Numbered from the stretch's first letter, positions 25,801 through 35,730 are shown. The stretch is DNA of 64,000 nt from Fulvivirga sediminis (GCF_016757215.1 NZ_JAESIY010000001.1:682001-746000), one strand, 5' to 3'. A program made the numbers and translations. Notes: generated from the letters alone by a model not told the origin.

Positions 25801-26029
25801 TAACCCTTCATCTACTAGTGTCACTTTCATGCTTTCTGATGCACATTTCAATGGCGGGATAATAGAAGTATACAACACTCACGGTAAGAAGTGCGGTGCC
25901 ATTAAGGTGGAGGCAGACACCAGCAGGTATGAATGGAAAGGTGCAGAACAAACCCCTGCAGGCATTTATTATGCTAAGCTTACCGTTAATGGGAATATGC
26001 TAAGTACACAGAAATTTATTATTGAATAA
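22862..26029 (+). CDS. Secreted leucine-rich-repeat protein with T9SS sorting domain
   Basis: 1055 aa. The signal peptide (ISFIIALSLFAISTAQA) is followed by about ten leucine-rich repeats of the LxxLxxLxLxxNxLxxLP type (residues about 90-345), an Ig-like domain (about 390-470), cadherin/Ig-like sandwich domains and two similar CarboxypepD_reg-like repeats (ISGMITDG... and ISGVISTA..., about 800-965). A T9SS C-terminal domain ends it (LLTVYPNPSSTSVTF ... GIYYAKLTVNG). A surface-exposed adhesin or recognition protein is expected. Its stop codon overlaps the next start by 1 nt (TAATG), which places it at the head of the operon leading to the RHS genes. Confidence 0.87.
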   Translation: MLKNISFIIALSLFAISTAQAQISAYKPDSLTLLNFHQQMMNSGWPGFWNTSKNVREWTGVSYDYNSGKVYGITLSGDWFNPHFKTDSLPAAIQVLSAMDSLVSLGVSNFDLKYLPEEITDLEDLKSLSLGYNSIETLPDFINELEQLEVLLLGNNEFADFPDLSDLINLKVLSLSQNIHLEQFPASILELESLIDLRLSYNSITELPSSIDELQQLQKLYIQANGLNSLPESVGNLSHLDQLVLSNNQLTALPSSINNLTKLERLDVNRNQLSALPADMSNLTNLIQIDISENKLTEFPESIIGLRGLRQITANKNQMEGEIPEDVFRINRLRLDVSDNNLSGELEVIDNNITERLLITNNRYTFRDIINFYGQFNPSYIEFQPQQYIGTYRTLEPSAGEVLDVFINNYIPASGNTYQWYRADNIALTGATKYSTEDSIHISSYDASAHAGIYYCIIKNPSLPNLSLRSNVVRVLGNDNAPELTYQDLIFREGERAYLSIAAKDDFTPINDLEYRFPEETEHFILKTDTLYSRSYAKFIYPKTVNGYGKDTLTVEVEDEAGNVAIAQLTIEMLSDENANPEVSMDTVYMNLAQDAEPPCTPGTTGCNAFYYFTSITYLKYFVTDDFTDYDRLTYRVLEADSLNGEVIPGKVYVQPIIRPDGITLDANVLANQDTSVTITLQVSDPEGGVIQKSVTLMGEINPTNRNPVIEDITDQVISRGARSFSILNLSEYSSDDYLSNDLLTWQISHSNVLKVNLSDSLLEVQPMYEDSSYTAQLEVYVYEKTNYNRSSSTTVNYIIKEGIAISGMITDGADQPLENVELQGFDEPVFTSATGYYEAHVLEGWSGEVIPVKEDYHFSPESQEYNNLQSSLQGQDYQAEYIGSYTISGVISTAESGLGEVLIHGFTNEIYTDDAGYYSVEVPYDWNGTITPELDGFSFEPTSRTYEQLTANLSNEDYQAYRITGVEGRDAVQLLTVYPNPSSTSVTFMLSDAHFNGGIIEVYNTHGKKCGAIKVEADTSRYEWKGAEQTPAGIYYAKLTVNGNMLSTQKFIIE

Positions 26030-27000
26030 TGAGCGGTGTGATACCATATCGCACATATTATAAAATCTGGATTTTACCATTGGCAATGACATTTATTGCC
26101 TTTACAGGATTATCACAGGTATTGAATACAGATTGGAGCTCTACTGCGACAGTGGTAGACTCCTGTAATATAATTTACAATGCTAAATTTCTGAATGATA
26201 AACAAGACTCTTTAGTGCAAGCAGGTTATTTGGTTAATGATTTTCAATACCCAGAAGAATTAGATGAAGAAGAGTATGTAGAGAGGGTTAAACAAGTGTT
26301 TTTTAAATCCTCATTGTCAAATGAGCATGCATTAAATCAGGGCATAAGCAAAGATGTTACATCTTTATCAGATTATAGCTTACCTATTCATACAATTGAT
26401 AACATGGATTTTCTGTATGGTTATTCATTAGATAACTCTATGATAGATCAAGTAAAGCAAAGAGTATTTACAGAAGGAGAAAGGCATTTAAGTTCTAAAA
26501 TAAAGGAAAAGGACAAGGAGGAAGTGAAAGCATTAGATGTGATGTCAAGATCTCGGCTTTGGGATAAACTATATTTTGATGGAAATATAGGAGCTTCTAA
26601 TTTCCTGAACAATGATATTGTTTATCTGTCACCAGCTGTTGGCTATCAATTGTGGAATTCTGTATCCGTGGGGTTAGGCCCTGATATACAATGGAACGTT
26701 ACCAATGATCCGAAACAACCAAATACTGATGTTGGTTTAAGAACATTTGTTAAAGCCACCTGGCTTAAATATAAAATTTATGCTCAAGCTGAGGATATTA
26801 TTTATAAGCAGGAGGCAAATGAAGTGAAGAAAGGTTCAGATCATCACTTCTATTTTGGAGGTGGATATTTGCTTCCGTTATCATCAAAAACAGCAATTAA
26901 TATATCAGTGCTCTACAATGTAAATGAAGAGCAAGGCAAACAATATTTTATACATTATTCACCATGGATATTTAGAATAGGAATAAGCGCATTTAAATAG
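26029..27000 (+). CDS. Putative outer-membrane beta-barrel protein
   Basis: A 323-aa exported protein. The signal segment is ILPLAMTFIAFTGLSQ. Residues about 30-185 are hydrophilic and charged (periplasmic-looking). The C-terminal half alternates polar and aromatic/hydrophobic residues in beta-strand pattern (LYFDGNIGASNFL, VYLSPAVGYQLWNSVSVGLGPDIQW, HFYFGGGYLLP, TAINISVLYNV, WIFRIGISAF), as in small outer-membrane barrels. I do not recognise the family; PorP/SprF-like partners of secreted proteins are a loose comparison only. Translationally coupled to the LRR gene. Confidence 0.65.
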   Translation: MSGVIPYRTYYKIWILPLAMTFIAFTGLSQVLNTDWSSTATVVDSCNIIYNAKFLNDKQDSLVQAGYLVNDFQYPEELDEEEYVERVKQVFFKSSLSNEHALNQGISKDVTSLSDYSLPIHTIDNMDFLYGYSLDNSMIDQVKQRVFTEGERHLSSKIKEKDKEEVKALDVMSRSRLWDKLYFDGNIGASNFLNNDIVYLSPAVGYQLWNSVSVGLGPDIQWNVTNDPKQPNTDVGLRTFVKATWLKYKIYAQAEDIIYKQEANEVKKGSDHHFYFGGGYLLPLSSKTAINISVLYNVNEEQGKQYFIHYSPWIFRIGISAFK

Positions 27001-27028
27001 TATCACGTACCAGCAAACCGCAATTACC

Positions 27029-27799
27029 ATGATCAACCTAAACCTAAAAAATGGTATTGTACTGTTATTGGTCAGCCTGATGTCATCCGTTTGTTTAGGG
27101 CAGACAGGTCAGGCGACTTCAGTACCGTATTATATTGACCTCAATAATAGTGATCCATCAAAAGTCTATCAGATTATAGATGGGGAGTGCCATATAAAAT
27201 ACTTTGATAAAGAAGGGAAAGATGATTTTCTAAATGTCACTGTTTTTAATTGGAAGCATGAAAAGGTGGCTAACTACTCGTTTGGAAAAACCTATGGCCT
27301 TAACCATTATTTGGTGAAGATGGATTGGCTGGTTCCCAACCAAATATACTTTATTGAAGCTATAGCGGAAGGAGGGCAGTCATTTCAAATGGTTATTCAG
27401 GGAACTGAAAAACTCAAATTGCCACTACCTCATGCAGAGATTATAGTAAACCCGCTTGCATTAAGCTGCGAACCAGAAGCGGATAGCTCGGTAGAGTATT
27501 ATGTTGATATCTCTGGGGGCAGATCACCTTATGAAGCTCAATGGTACGTAATGGATGAGCATATGGTGAAATTGCTGTATCAACCACGTAAAGAAATAAT
27601 TAATGAAGAGGGAAAGGGTATGATGGTGGTGGTAGACAAGTCACCTTCATATCATGTGCTGCTTAAATTGACTGATGCCTGCGGCAATGAATTGAAGCGC
27701 ATGGTCAGCATCAGTTGCGGAGAAAAGGACAAGGTCTTTCATTCCATTTTTGTGGAGCCAGTAGCTCTACCTAATGCTATCACCACCCATATCAGATAA
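27029..27799 (+). CDS. Hypothetical secreted protein
   Basis: A 256-aa protein with a signal peptide (NGIVLLLVSLMSSVCLGQ). The remainder is predicted mostly beta (VPYYIDLNNSDPSKVYQIIDG, CHIKYFDKEGK). The C-terminal part reads like a PKD/Ig-like domain (LALSCEPEADSSVEYYVDISGG, SYHVLLKLTDACGNELKR). No T9SS tail and no lipobox, so it is probably periplasmic or part of a surface complex. It sits 28 bp after the barrel gene and directly abuts the lipoprotein gene. Unknown function. Confidence 0.65.
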   Translation: MINLNLKNGIVLLLVSLMSSVCLGQTGQATSVPYYIDLNNSDPSKVYQIIDGECHIKYFDKEGKDDFLNVTVFNWKHEKVANYSFGKTYGLNHYLVKMDWLVPNQIYFIEAIAEGGQSFQMVIQGTEKLKLPLPHAEIIVNPLALSCEPEADSSVEYYVDISGGRSPYEAQWYVMDEHMVKLLYQPRKEIINEEGKGMMVVVDKSPSYHVLLKLTDACGNELKRMVSISCGEKDKVFHSIFVEPVALPNAITTHIR

Positions 27800-28378
27800 G
27801 TGATGATACAACAAAAACACTTATATCTCTTTATAGCCTCTTTGATAAGCCTACTGGTATCATGCTCAGGAAAAATGGATAAAGCTGAATATGCAAAATG
27901 GGTGAAGGACTATGACCATGGTTTACACGCACATATAGCCAAAGGTGCTTATATTTTTGATCTGCAATATTTACCTCCAGAATACAAGTGGCTTCAGGAA
28001 GGTCACGGCCAACCAATGGAGGCTTTACCGGAAGAAAGCCCAATTGAGTACTATATCCTCAAGGTTGGCTTTAAGGATCATTCGATTGATTTAATTAAAG
28101 GAGTCTCTGAAGATAAGAATGTTTGGGAGCAGCGAGCTTACTATTTTTCTTATCAGTTTCAAGATAATATCTCTTTAGAACAGGACGGCAAACACTACCC
28201 CTGTGTAATGTTTCATTTTGAAAAAGCCTTTGATTTAAGAGCAGAAAGAAATTTTGTGTTGGGTTTTGCAGCTACCCATGCAGAAAAATCTATCCTAGTG
28301 ATTGATTCTCCTGCATTTGGAGAGGAAACCATAAAGATAACTATTAATAAAGAAGACATTCCAACCGTAGACCTATGA
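27800..28378 (+). CDS. Hypothetical lipoprotein
   Basis: A 192-aa lipoprotein. The signal peptide ends in a lipobox, LLVSC, with the lipidated cysteine followed by S-G-K. The mature part (KAEYAKWVKDYDHGLH, VGFKDHSIDLIKGV, CVMFHFEKAFD) is not recognised. It overlaps the 1610-aa gene start by 4 nt (ATGA), so it is translationally coupled to the RHS-associated gene and is probably an outer-membrane-anchored accessory of that protein. Confidence 0.7.
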   Translation: MMIQQKHLYLFIASLISLLVSCSGKMDKAEYAKWVKDYDHGLHAHIAKGAYIFDLQYLPPEYKWLQEGHGQPMEALPEESPIEYYILKVGFKDHSIDLIKGVSEDKNVWEQRAYYFSYQFQDNISLEQDGKHYPCVMFHFEKAFDLRAERNFVLGFAATHAEKSILVIDSPAFGEETIKITINKEDIPTVDL

Positions 28379-31300
28379 TGCATATATTCAATCAGAAAAA
28401 GCGGACGATATCATTATTTCTTTCATTACTAATGTGTCTGCAGTTATTATATACACCCTATGCGCAAGCCTTAACTTCTGGTCCAACTCAGCCTGAAGTC
28501 CAATCATTTCAGCCAGCAGGAGCAACAGAGATGGTCGATTTATTCAGTGGAGATTTTAGTTATAATATTCCACTTTTCGAACTACCAGGCCCTAATGGAG
28601 GCTATCCATTTAATTTGAACTATCAAGCCGGTATAAGTATGGATCAAGAAGCCAGTTGGGTAGGGTTAGGTTTTAACTTGAATCCAGGGGCCATTACCCG
28701 ACAGATGCGAGGCTTGCCAGATGAGTTTAAAGGAGATGAAGTGTATACAAAAATGGCCATTGAACCCAGTGTAACGGTAGGTTTGGGAGCAGGAGCGGGA
28801 GTGGAGCTTTTCGGCAGTGACAATTTTTCATTGAATGTCGGCTTTAGTGTATCTCATAATACTTACACCGGCATGGGATATAGCATAGATGGCACCTTGG
28901 GATATGCTCAGTCTGTTGGCTCATCTATGACCTCTGGAGCCGCTCTCAAAGTAAGTTTGGACCCCAAAGAAGGGATAGGAGTGTCGCCTGAGTTAAGTTT
29001 AGACTCAAAGTTAGGGAAGTCTGGATTATCTGCGGGATATCATTCCAGACAAGGTTTTCAGAATATATCTATGTCACAAACCTTCCAGGATATAAAAATT
29101 CACAAGGGCATGACCGCTGAAAATAAGTGGGGGGCGAGCTTATCATTAGCGCATCCTTCCTATACTCCGATGGTGAGTATGCCGATGAAAAACATAAATA
29201 TAACCGCTAAATTTCAGGCAGGAGGCTCTTGGTGGGGTGTGTTTGGAGCGCCTTACATTACGGGTTTTTATAATGAGCAATGGCTGAAGGATAATGGAAA
29301 AAGAGTAAAATCCAATGCCTATGGATATATGCATTATCAGCATTCGCAGAGTGATGATGATTTGTTGGACTTCAACCGTGAGAAAGATGGTATGGTTTCA
29401 AAGGAAACCCCCAATTTAGCGATACCCTCTTTAACCTATGATATCTATTCAGTAAATGGTCAGGGCCTATCGTCGATGTATCGACCTATGAGGAATGACT
29501 ATGGCAGAATTCATGATCCTAAAACAGAATCCGTCTCTGTAGGAGGAGGTGTAGGTATTGACTTGGCACCTGCGGCTTCACACGGAGGAGCTAACCTAGA
29601 TGTAAACCATTCTAAATCTACATCAGGTTTATGGAGTGAGAATAATAATATGCTATCCAAGGCGACCTTCCAAGAGAAAACTCTTAATCAGATTTACGAG
29701 CCATGGTATTTTAAAGGTCATGGAGAACCTACTGTTGATGATCTATCAACTTTAGAGGCGATTGGAGGTGAAAAAGCGGTAAGGTTAGAGTTGACAGGAA
29801 GTAGGATGAACCCTACTTTAAACGACACCTTTGAAAATAAAAACTGGAAGCAATCAGCTCCGTCCAATTCAAGTGCCAATAGAGAGAGGAAACCCAGAAG
29901 CCAGGTTGTTCATCCTATTACCAATGATGAATTATTGAATGGGGCTCAGGAAATGAACTCATTATTCAACATTACTTATATCAATAGGAGTGGAGTAGAA
30001 AGTAAGTTTATAAGGACCTCCCTGCCAGGGCATCATATAGCAGGTTATACCGCTTTAAATGCTCAGGGACTTCGTTATAATTATGCTTTACCAGCTTATA
30101 ACCTCTATCAGGAAGATGCTAGTTTTAGTGTGAGAAAACAATCAGGACAAGTAGCGAGAGTCAATGTAGGAAATAATGGAGGCAATGATCCATCCTATCA
30201 GCATAATGGTACTCGTAAACAATTAAAAAAGACAGAGTTGCCCCCTTATGCTCATTCTTATTTGCTCACCTCTATTGTGGCCCCTGATTATGTTGATGTG
30301 ACAGGTAATGGTGTGAGTACAGATGATTTGGGCTACTGGGTGAAATTCACCTATCAGAGGACTTCAGATTCGGGTAGTCCTTATCAATGGAGAGATCCGT
30401 ATTCTATGGCTCATTTTCAAGAAGGTTGGATTACGGACCCTCGTGATGATATGGGGTCTTACTCCTATGGAAAAAAGGAAGTGTGGTATTTGTCTAAGGC
30501 AGAAACAAAGTCTCATATAGCCACTTTCGAAATATCAACTCGCAATGATGGTCGAGGAGTAGCTGCTAAGTTGCAGGATAGCAATAACAAAGGAGCCAGT
30601 CTCTATGCCCTCAATGGAATTAATCTATACACACGGTCTGCAGGCGCTTCATATCCAATAAAAAAGGTGAGGTTTCAATATGATTATTCCCTATGCCCAG
30701 GGGTTTATAACAATGCATCGGGGGGTAAGCTTACGCTTAAGAAAATGTGGTTTGAGTATGGGAACAGTACTCGGGGAAGTATGAGCCCATATGAGTTTAC
30801 CTATAGCTCAACCAATCCATCATATGACTTTTATGCTTATGATCGATGGGGTAATTATAAACCTTATCCGTCGGGTAACATGAGGCATAATCGAGATTTT
30901 CCTTATGTAGATCAAGATCCTGATCATAAAGAAGAGCTCGACAACTATATGTCAGCCTGGAGTCTTACTGAAATTAAACAGCCTTCAGGAAGTAGGGTAA
31001 TTATCGATTATGAAGCCGATGATTATGCGTATGTGCAAAATCGTACTGCTATGCAGATGACCGCTTTAGTGGATCCGTATTCATCTTCTAACGGGAGCCT
31101 TCAGAATAAATTTCTGCTCAGTAAGAATAATATGAAGATCCGCTTTAAGCTAGAAAGACCATTGCCTTCTTTCTTTCCTAGTAGCGATCATCGTAACGAA
31201 GTATTGAAATACCTAGATAGAGAAACAGAGCAGCTTTATTTTAAAAATTTTATTAACCTTCGTACGCCTTCTGAGAATTTTCATGAGTATATATCGGGCT

Positions 31301-33207
31301 ATGCTAATATTGATTTTTCTCAAAATATGGGCCTTGAAAAAAACAGCTCAGGAGATTATGCATATGGTTACTTTTACGTTAAGTCTGAAGAGGGGTATCA
31401 TCCATTTTCCTTAAGAGCTTTTCAGCATTTGCGAACCAACCAACCCGAGCTTACCAATTCAGGTAGAAAACTAGAACAAACTAATAGCACCTCTAAAAGA
31501 GTAAGTCAGATAAAAAGTCTATCGGGATTAGGCGCTCAAATACGGCAAATGTTCGAAGGTTTCTATAATTACTGTTATAAAAAAGAGTGGGGGCGAGAAG
31601 TTGTAGCCGATCGTTCATGGATCCGGCTAAAGACTCCTGATAAGATAAAATATGGAGGAGGGGTAAGAGTAAAGCAATTGACCATTACAGATGAATGGGC
31701 TGAGGATGAAGAAGGCTTATATGGGCAGGTTTATGAATATACTTCGGAAGAGAATGGAGAAACTATCAGTAGTGGAGTGGCAGCATATGAACCCATCATT
31801 GGCGGCGAGGAGATACCCTTGCGTTACGCAAAGAAATATGTGCAGACTGTTCCTTTGAGATCAGATAATAATCTTTATTTCGAGTATCCTATTAACGAGA
31901 CTTATTATCCTGGCCCACGGGTAGGCTATAGTAAAGTGACGGTTACCAGTCTGGCATCAGCCTATTTGGCAGGGAAGGAAGTGAAGCATATAACCTTATC
32001 AGATGGAGATCCTCTTTTTCCTTCAGGTAATAACGTTACTTATGGCACTTCAGGCATGAAAGTGAGTGAATTTTACACAGCTAAAGATTTTCCTGTTATA
32101 ACGGATGAGACAGATAAAGTCAATAAGCCATATAAGCTATCTGTTACAGTGCCATTTCTAGGCAATATAGGTATTTCAAGCCTGGCTAGCTCTCAGGGGT
32201 ATAGTATTATTACTAATGATATGCATGGCAAGCCCAAGCAGGTCAGTAATTACCGGCAAGATAAGACAGGAGCCATCGAGCCAGAGCCTATATCCTGGGT
32301 TAAATATAATTATCGAGCTACCCCTAAAATCTATCAACAGAAGAAAATACAGTCTTTAGACAATGTATTTGTTGATAATGGAGATGGAACGATCAGCCTG
32401 GCTACCTCAACTGAAAAGAACAACGCTAATATCCCCAAAATGACTTTAGGTCAGGAGATGGAATTGTTTGCTGATATGCGACATTTTGAAGACAATGCCT
32501 GGACGGGAGGGGTGAGGCTGAACCTTGATATGGTCTATATTCCCTTGTTATTTGTAATAGTACCTATACCGGTGCCTACGGGCTGGCCAAGAGTAGGTAA
32601 AAATGAAACTAACCTAAAAACAGCGGCTACCAACAAAGTAATCTTCAAGTCTGGAATCTTAGAAAGTGTGGAGGCTTATAATGGAGGATCTTTAGTAAAA
32701 ACTACAAACCTAAAATGGGATAAACTTTCAGGGGAGGTTCTACTGAGCACGGTTAATAATAATTTTGATGATCCTGTGTATACCTTTTCTATACCAGCTT
32801 ACACTAAATATTCTGGTATGGGTGGCGCTTACCAAAATGTAGGCTTTGGCTTTACCATAGGTAACGTTCAGGCCAATCCTTATAAAAGTGATCTGTTTAC
32901 ATTTTCTACACCATCAAATGTAGAACTCAGCTTACATCCTGGTGATGAAATATTGCTTTATGATCATAACGGTGAACTTGAAAATCCTATTGGCAAAGGA
33001 ATTTATATAGGTAGTGAGGGCGGTGAAATGATCCTTTACTCCAATAATTCATTAGCAGCTACAGAGTATAAATGTATGATTATCAGGGCAGGGTACCGTA
33101 ACCAGCTCATGGCGAAGGTCAGTAGCATTACCGCACTAGATGATCCTTCTCAAAACCAGATGACCACTACCTACAGCAAGACTATTTCAATTCCAAAAGA
33201 TTATTAA
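28375..33207 (+). CDS. Large secreted RHS-associated protein with SpvB/TcB-like N-terminus
   Basis: 1610 aa with a Sec signal peptide (TISLFLSLLMCLQLLYTPYAQA). The N-terminal signature PEVQSFQPAGATEMVDLFSGDFSYNIPLFELPG and SMDQEASWVGLGFNLNPGAITRQMRGLPD is the conserved opening of a Bacteroidota family that precedes RHS genes and resembles the start of Tc-toxin B/SpvB proteins. The rest is rich in Tyr/Gly/Asn beta strands and spans a shell-sized region. There is no toxin-like C-terminus and no T9SS domain. By analogy to TcB-TcC it may form part of a cocoon with the 2339-aa RHS protein; that is inference. It overlaps the next gene by 1 nt. Confidence 0.75.
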   Translation: MMHIFNQKKRTISLFLSLLMCLQLLYTPYAQALTSGPTQPEVQSFQPAGATEMVDLFSGDFSYNIPLFELPGPNGGYPFNLNYQAGISMDQEASWVGLGFNLNPGAITRQMRGLPDEFKGDEVYTKMAIEPSVTVGLGAGAGVELFGSDNFSLNVGFSVSHNTYTGMGYSIDGTLGYAQSVGSSMTSGAALKVSLDPKEGIGVSPELSLDSKLGKSGLSAGYHSRQGFQNISMSQTFQDIKIHKGMTAENKWGASLSLAHPSYTPMVSMPMKNINITAKFQAGGSWWGVFGAPYITGFYNEQWLKDNGKRVKSNAYGYMHYQHSQSDDDLLDFNREKDGMVSKETPNLAIPSLTYDIYSVNGQGLSSMYRPMRNDYGRIHDPKTESVSVGGGVGIDLAPAASHGGANLDVNHSKSTSGLWSENNNMLSKATFQEKTLNQIYEPWYFKGHGEPTVDDLSTLEAIGGEKAVRLELTGSRMNPTLNDTFENKNWKQSAPSNSSANRERKPRSQVVHPITNDELLNGAQEMNSLFNITYINRSGVESKFIRTSLPGHHIAGYTALNAQGLRYNYALPAYNLYQEDASFSVRKQSGQVARVNVGNNGGNDPSYQHNGTRKQLKKTELPPYAHSYLLTSIVAPDYVDVTGNGVSTDDLGYWVKFTYQRTSDSGSPYQWRDPYSMAHFQEGWITDPRDDMGSYSYGKKEVWYLSKAETKSHIATFEISTRNDGRGVAAKLQDSNNKGASLYALNGINLYTRSAGASYPIKKVRFQYDYSLCPGVYNNASGGKLTLKKMWFEYGNSTRGSMSPYEFTYSSTNPSYDFYAYDRWGNYKPYPSGNMRHNRDFPYVDQDPDHKEELDNYMSAWSLTEIKQPSGSRVIIDYEADDYAYVQNRTAMQMTALVDPYSSSNGSLQNKFLLSKNNMKIRFKLERPLPSFFPSSDHRNEVLKYLDRETEQLYFKNFINLRTPSENFHEYISGYANIDFSQNMGLEKNSSGDYAYGYFYVKSEEGYHPFSLRAFQHLRTNQPELTNSGRKLEQTNSTSKRVSQIKSLSGLGAQIRQMFEGFYNYCYKKEWGREVVADRSWIRLKTPDKIKYGGGVRVKQLTITDEWAEDEEGLYGQVYEYTSEENGETISSGVAAYEPIIGGEEIPLRYAKKYVQTVPLRSDNNLYFEYPINETYYPGPRVGYSKVTVTSLASAYLAGKEVKHITLSDGDPLFPSGNNVTYGTSGMKVSEFYTAKDFPVITDETDKVNKPYKLSVTVPFLGNIGISSLASSQGYSIITNDMHGKPKQVSNYRQDKTGAIEPEPISWVKYNYRATPKIYQQKKIQSLDNVFVDNGDGTISLATSTEKNNANIPKMTLGQEMELFADMRHFEDNAWTGGVRLNLDMVYIPLLFVIVPIPVPTGWPRVGKNETNLKTAATNKVIFKSGILESVEAYNGGSLVKTTNLKWDKLSGEVLLSTVNNNFDDPVYTFSIPAYTKYSGMGGAYQNVGFGFTIGNVQANPYKSDLFTFSTPSNVELSLHPGDEILLYDHNGELENPIGKGIYIGSEGGEMILYSNNSLAATEYKCMIIRAGYRNQLMAKVSSITALDDPSQNQMTTTYSKTISIPKDY

Positions 33208-35720
33208 TGATGAAAAGGTCTAACCCTATTAAAATATTACGGATTTTGTTGCTTTTACTACCTTTTGGAGTTAAGGCTCAAAATCAACCGGCACCGGGCA
33301 CTTCTGACTATAGAAAAATGCAGGAGGCAGCTAAAAATCCGGTAGTTCAGTCTGCTATACAGAAGAATTATCCTACTCTTCAAAAGGAGGCTACTGAATC
33401 TCCTGATAAAACTGATCAGACGTCTAGATTTGCTCAATCTAACGTAGGACAGTCATTCTCATGTTCGGTGGAGAATCCTTTATTAGATCCTTCATTCAGT
33501 TATTTGCCTGCAAATGATGATAGTTCCACCTCCGTGATCAACATACCGTTTAATTTCAATTTTTTTGGCACAAATTATAATAAGGTATATATAAATAATA
33601 ATGGGAATATAACATTTGATGAATTAGACTCAACTTACAGTTCTACCGGATTTCCCTCTCCACGAGATATGATAGCACCATTTTGGGCAGACGTGGATAC
33701 CCGAAATAACACTGGTTATGTGGCGTATAAGGTTGAAGCAACCAGGCTTACCGTAATATGGTATAATGTGGGTTATTTCAGAATGAAATCTGATAAGCGC
33801 AATACTTTCAAGCTGGTAATAAGTGATGGGGCAGACCCTTATATAGGTGCTGGCAATAATGTTGCCTTTTATTACGGAGATATGCAGTGGACTACCGGAG
33901 ATGCATCTAGTAGTGATAATGGTTTTTACGGTATACCGGCAACGGTAGGACTCAATAATGGACAAGGAAGTGGCTCTTGTTATTACTCTCAACTGGGAAG
34001 GTTTGGAAAGCCAGGTAGCGAATATATTAGCTCTACTGATATCAGCGGGGTGAGTTATTTGGATTATAAGTGTTTTACTTTTGATGCCTCTACTCTGGAG
34101 GATGTTGAAGCAGATTTTGACTGGCAAAACTTAATTTGCGCCGTTGATTTCACGAAATATATAAGTAATCCACAAAATTGTAATGTGATCCACCAGTGGG
34201 ATTTTGGTGATGGTACAACCTCTCAAGAAGAAGCCCCTCTGCATAGCTATGCCTCAGCTGGTACATACACAGTGAAACTTAATGTGTACTATCAGTGTGC
34301 TGCCTGTCAGGGTAATTTCACTACGGTAACTAAACAGATCACCCTAGATCCTGATGAAGATTTATTCAAGGATACCGTCATTCAGGTGCCCACGGAGTTG
34401 AAAAGTAGAGTTATCTCCACCACTACAGCCACTTTTTCTGATACTTGGCCATTGCAATATGAAGCCAGTGGACTTAATGATAAGTCTGGCTATGCCAATG
34501 GCAGTGAAGGCGTTTGGCGTAAGGAGGCAGATTATGTATATAAAGTAGATAGAGATCAAACCAATCCTCCTTCCTTAAGAGATGGGGGAACATTTGAAAT
34601 GGACCAGTTTAGCTGGGAATATGCAGCCATCGATGCTGTGCCCGATTGGATTAAGCTTAATACCATGACAGCCTATAGCCCTTATAGCTATGAAATAGAA
34701 AATGAGAATGTACTTGGCATTCACAATGCTGCCCTCTATGACTATGGAGGACATTTGCCGAGTGCTAATGGTGTAAATATGAGATATAGGGAGATGGCTT
34801 ATACAGGTTTTGAATATTTAACAGGACAAGCATCAGGTAATTGGGTATTTGGTAACCAACCTTTACCTAGGTATAAATGGTATAGTACTGATTATTGTTA
34901 CAAACATATAGTGGTGGTAAAAGCGAGCTTGGAGGAAATACAAGGCTATGATGAGGTAGATGTTTTTGGTCGAAGCTATTTCTGGTCAGGCTTCCCTTTT
35001 TATTTCTACTACAGGCATATACGTGATAATGAGATTATTTGCCGAAGAGAGCATCCCTTGCACCCAGAGTGGTCTATACTTATTTTGAAAAGGGCACTCT
35101 TTGAAGGCTCCTGGAAAGGACATGTTATGTTTAGAAATGACCTACAACCTATTGTGCAGGCAGATATTGACAATAATATGAGCCATAGTGGCTCTAAAAG
35201 TTTGAAAATTTCTGGAGATGAGACTTTTGAGCAGAAGCTGTTGGTTTTAGATTCAGCTAAAGAATATCAGTTGAGTGCGTGGGTTTCAATCAACGATCTA
35301 CATAGGACCATTCCTGTTTTGGGGCAAAATATAGGCATTAAAGTGTCGGTTAAAGATAAAGATGACCTTGAGGTTACTTCCTTCATGTTAGAACCAGAAG
35401 GCAATATTATAGAAGGATGGCAAAGAATAAATGGATCTTTTACCTGCCCTATCACTAACTCTACTATAGAGCTTACTTTTAAGTCTGGTAGTGCTTCTAT
35501 TGCTTGGTTTGATGATTTAAGACTATTTCCTTCAGAGGGAAATATGACGTCATATGTCTATAACCTAAATGATTATCGCTTACAAGCTACACTTGATGAA
35601 GAGAACTATGCCTCCTTTTTTTACTATGATACTGAAGGGAACCTTTATCTCACTAAAAAGGAGACTGAGGAAGGAATCAAAACTATCACAGAGAATGTAA
35701 GCTATTTGGTAGAACGCTAA
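33207..35720 (+). CDS. Secreted NIDO-like/PKD protein with RHS-like C-terminal tail
   Basis: 837 aa. After the signal peptide (ILRILLLLLPFGVKAQ) comes a nidogen-like domain (about 105-230: PFNFNFFGTNYNKVYINNNG, DMIAPFWADVDTR), then a PKD domain (about 305-390: HQWDFGDGTTSQEEAPLHSY), an uncharacterised region and a carbohydrate-binding-like sandwich (about 650-765). The final 60 residues (YNLNDYRLQATLDEENYASFFYYDTEGNLYLTKKETE) look like an RHS/YD-type strand pair. The tail suggests docking to, or co-assembly with, the neighbouring RHS proteins. It is coupled to the preceding gene by a 1-nt overlap. Confidence 0.75.
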   Translation: MMKRSNPIKILRILLLLLPFGVKAQNQPAPGTSDYRKMQEAAKNPVVQSAIQKNYPTLQKEATESPDKTDQTSRFAQSNVGQSFSCSVENPLLDPSFSYLPANDDSSTSVINIPFNFNFFGTNYNKVYINNNGNITFDELDSTYSSTGFPSPRDMIAPFWADVDTRNNTGYVAYKVEATRLTVIWYNVGYFRMKSDKRNTFKLVISDGADPYIGAGNNVAFYYGDMQWTTGDASSSDNGFYGIPATVGLNNGQGSGSCYYSQLGRFGKPGSEYISSTDISGVSYLDYKCFTFDASTLEDVEADFDWQNLICAVDFTKYISNPQNCNVIHQWDFGDGTTSQEEAPLHSYASAGTYTVKLNVYYQCAACQGNFTTVTKQITLDPDEDLFKDTVIQVPTELKSRVISTTTATFSDTWPLQYEASGLNDKSGYANGSEGVWRKEADYVYKVDRDQTNPPSLRDGGTFEMDQFSWEYAAIDAVPDWIKLNTMTAYSPYSYEIENENVLGIHNAALYDYGGHLPSANGVNMRYREMAYTGFEYLTGQASGNWVFGNQPLPRYKWYSTDYCYKHIVVVKASLEEIQGYDEVDVFGRSYFWSGFPFYFYYRHIRDNEIICRREHPLHPEWSILILKRALFEGSWKGHVMFRNDLQPIVQADIDNNMSHSGSKSLKISGDETFEQKLLVLDSAKEYQLSAWVSINDLHRTIPVLGQNIGIKVSVKDKDDLEVTSFMLEPEGNIIEGWQRINGSFTCPITNSTIELTFKSGSASIAWFDDLRLFPSEGNMTSYVYNLNDYRLQATLDEENYASFFYYDTEGNLYLTKKETEEGIKTITENVSYLVER

Positions 35721-35730
35721 TAAATCAGAT

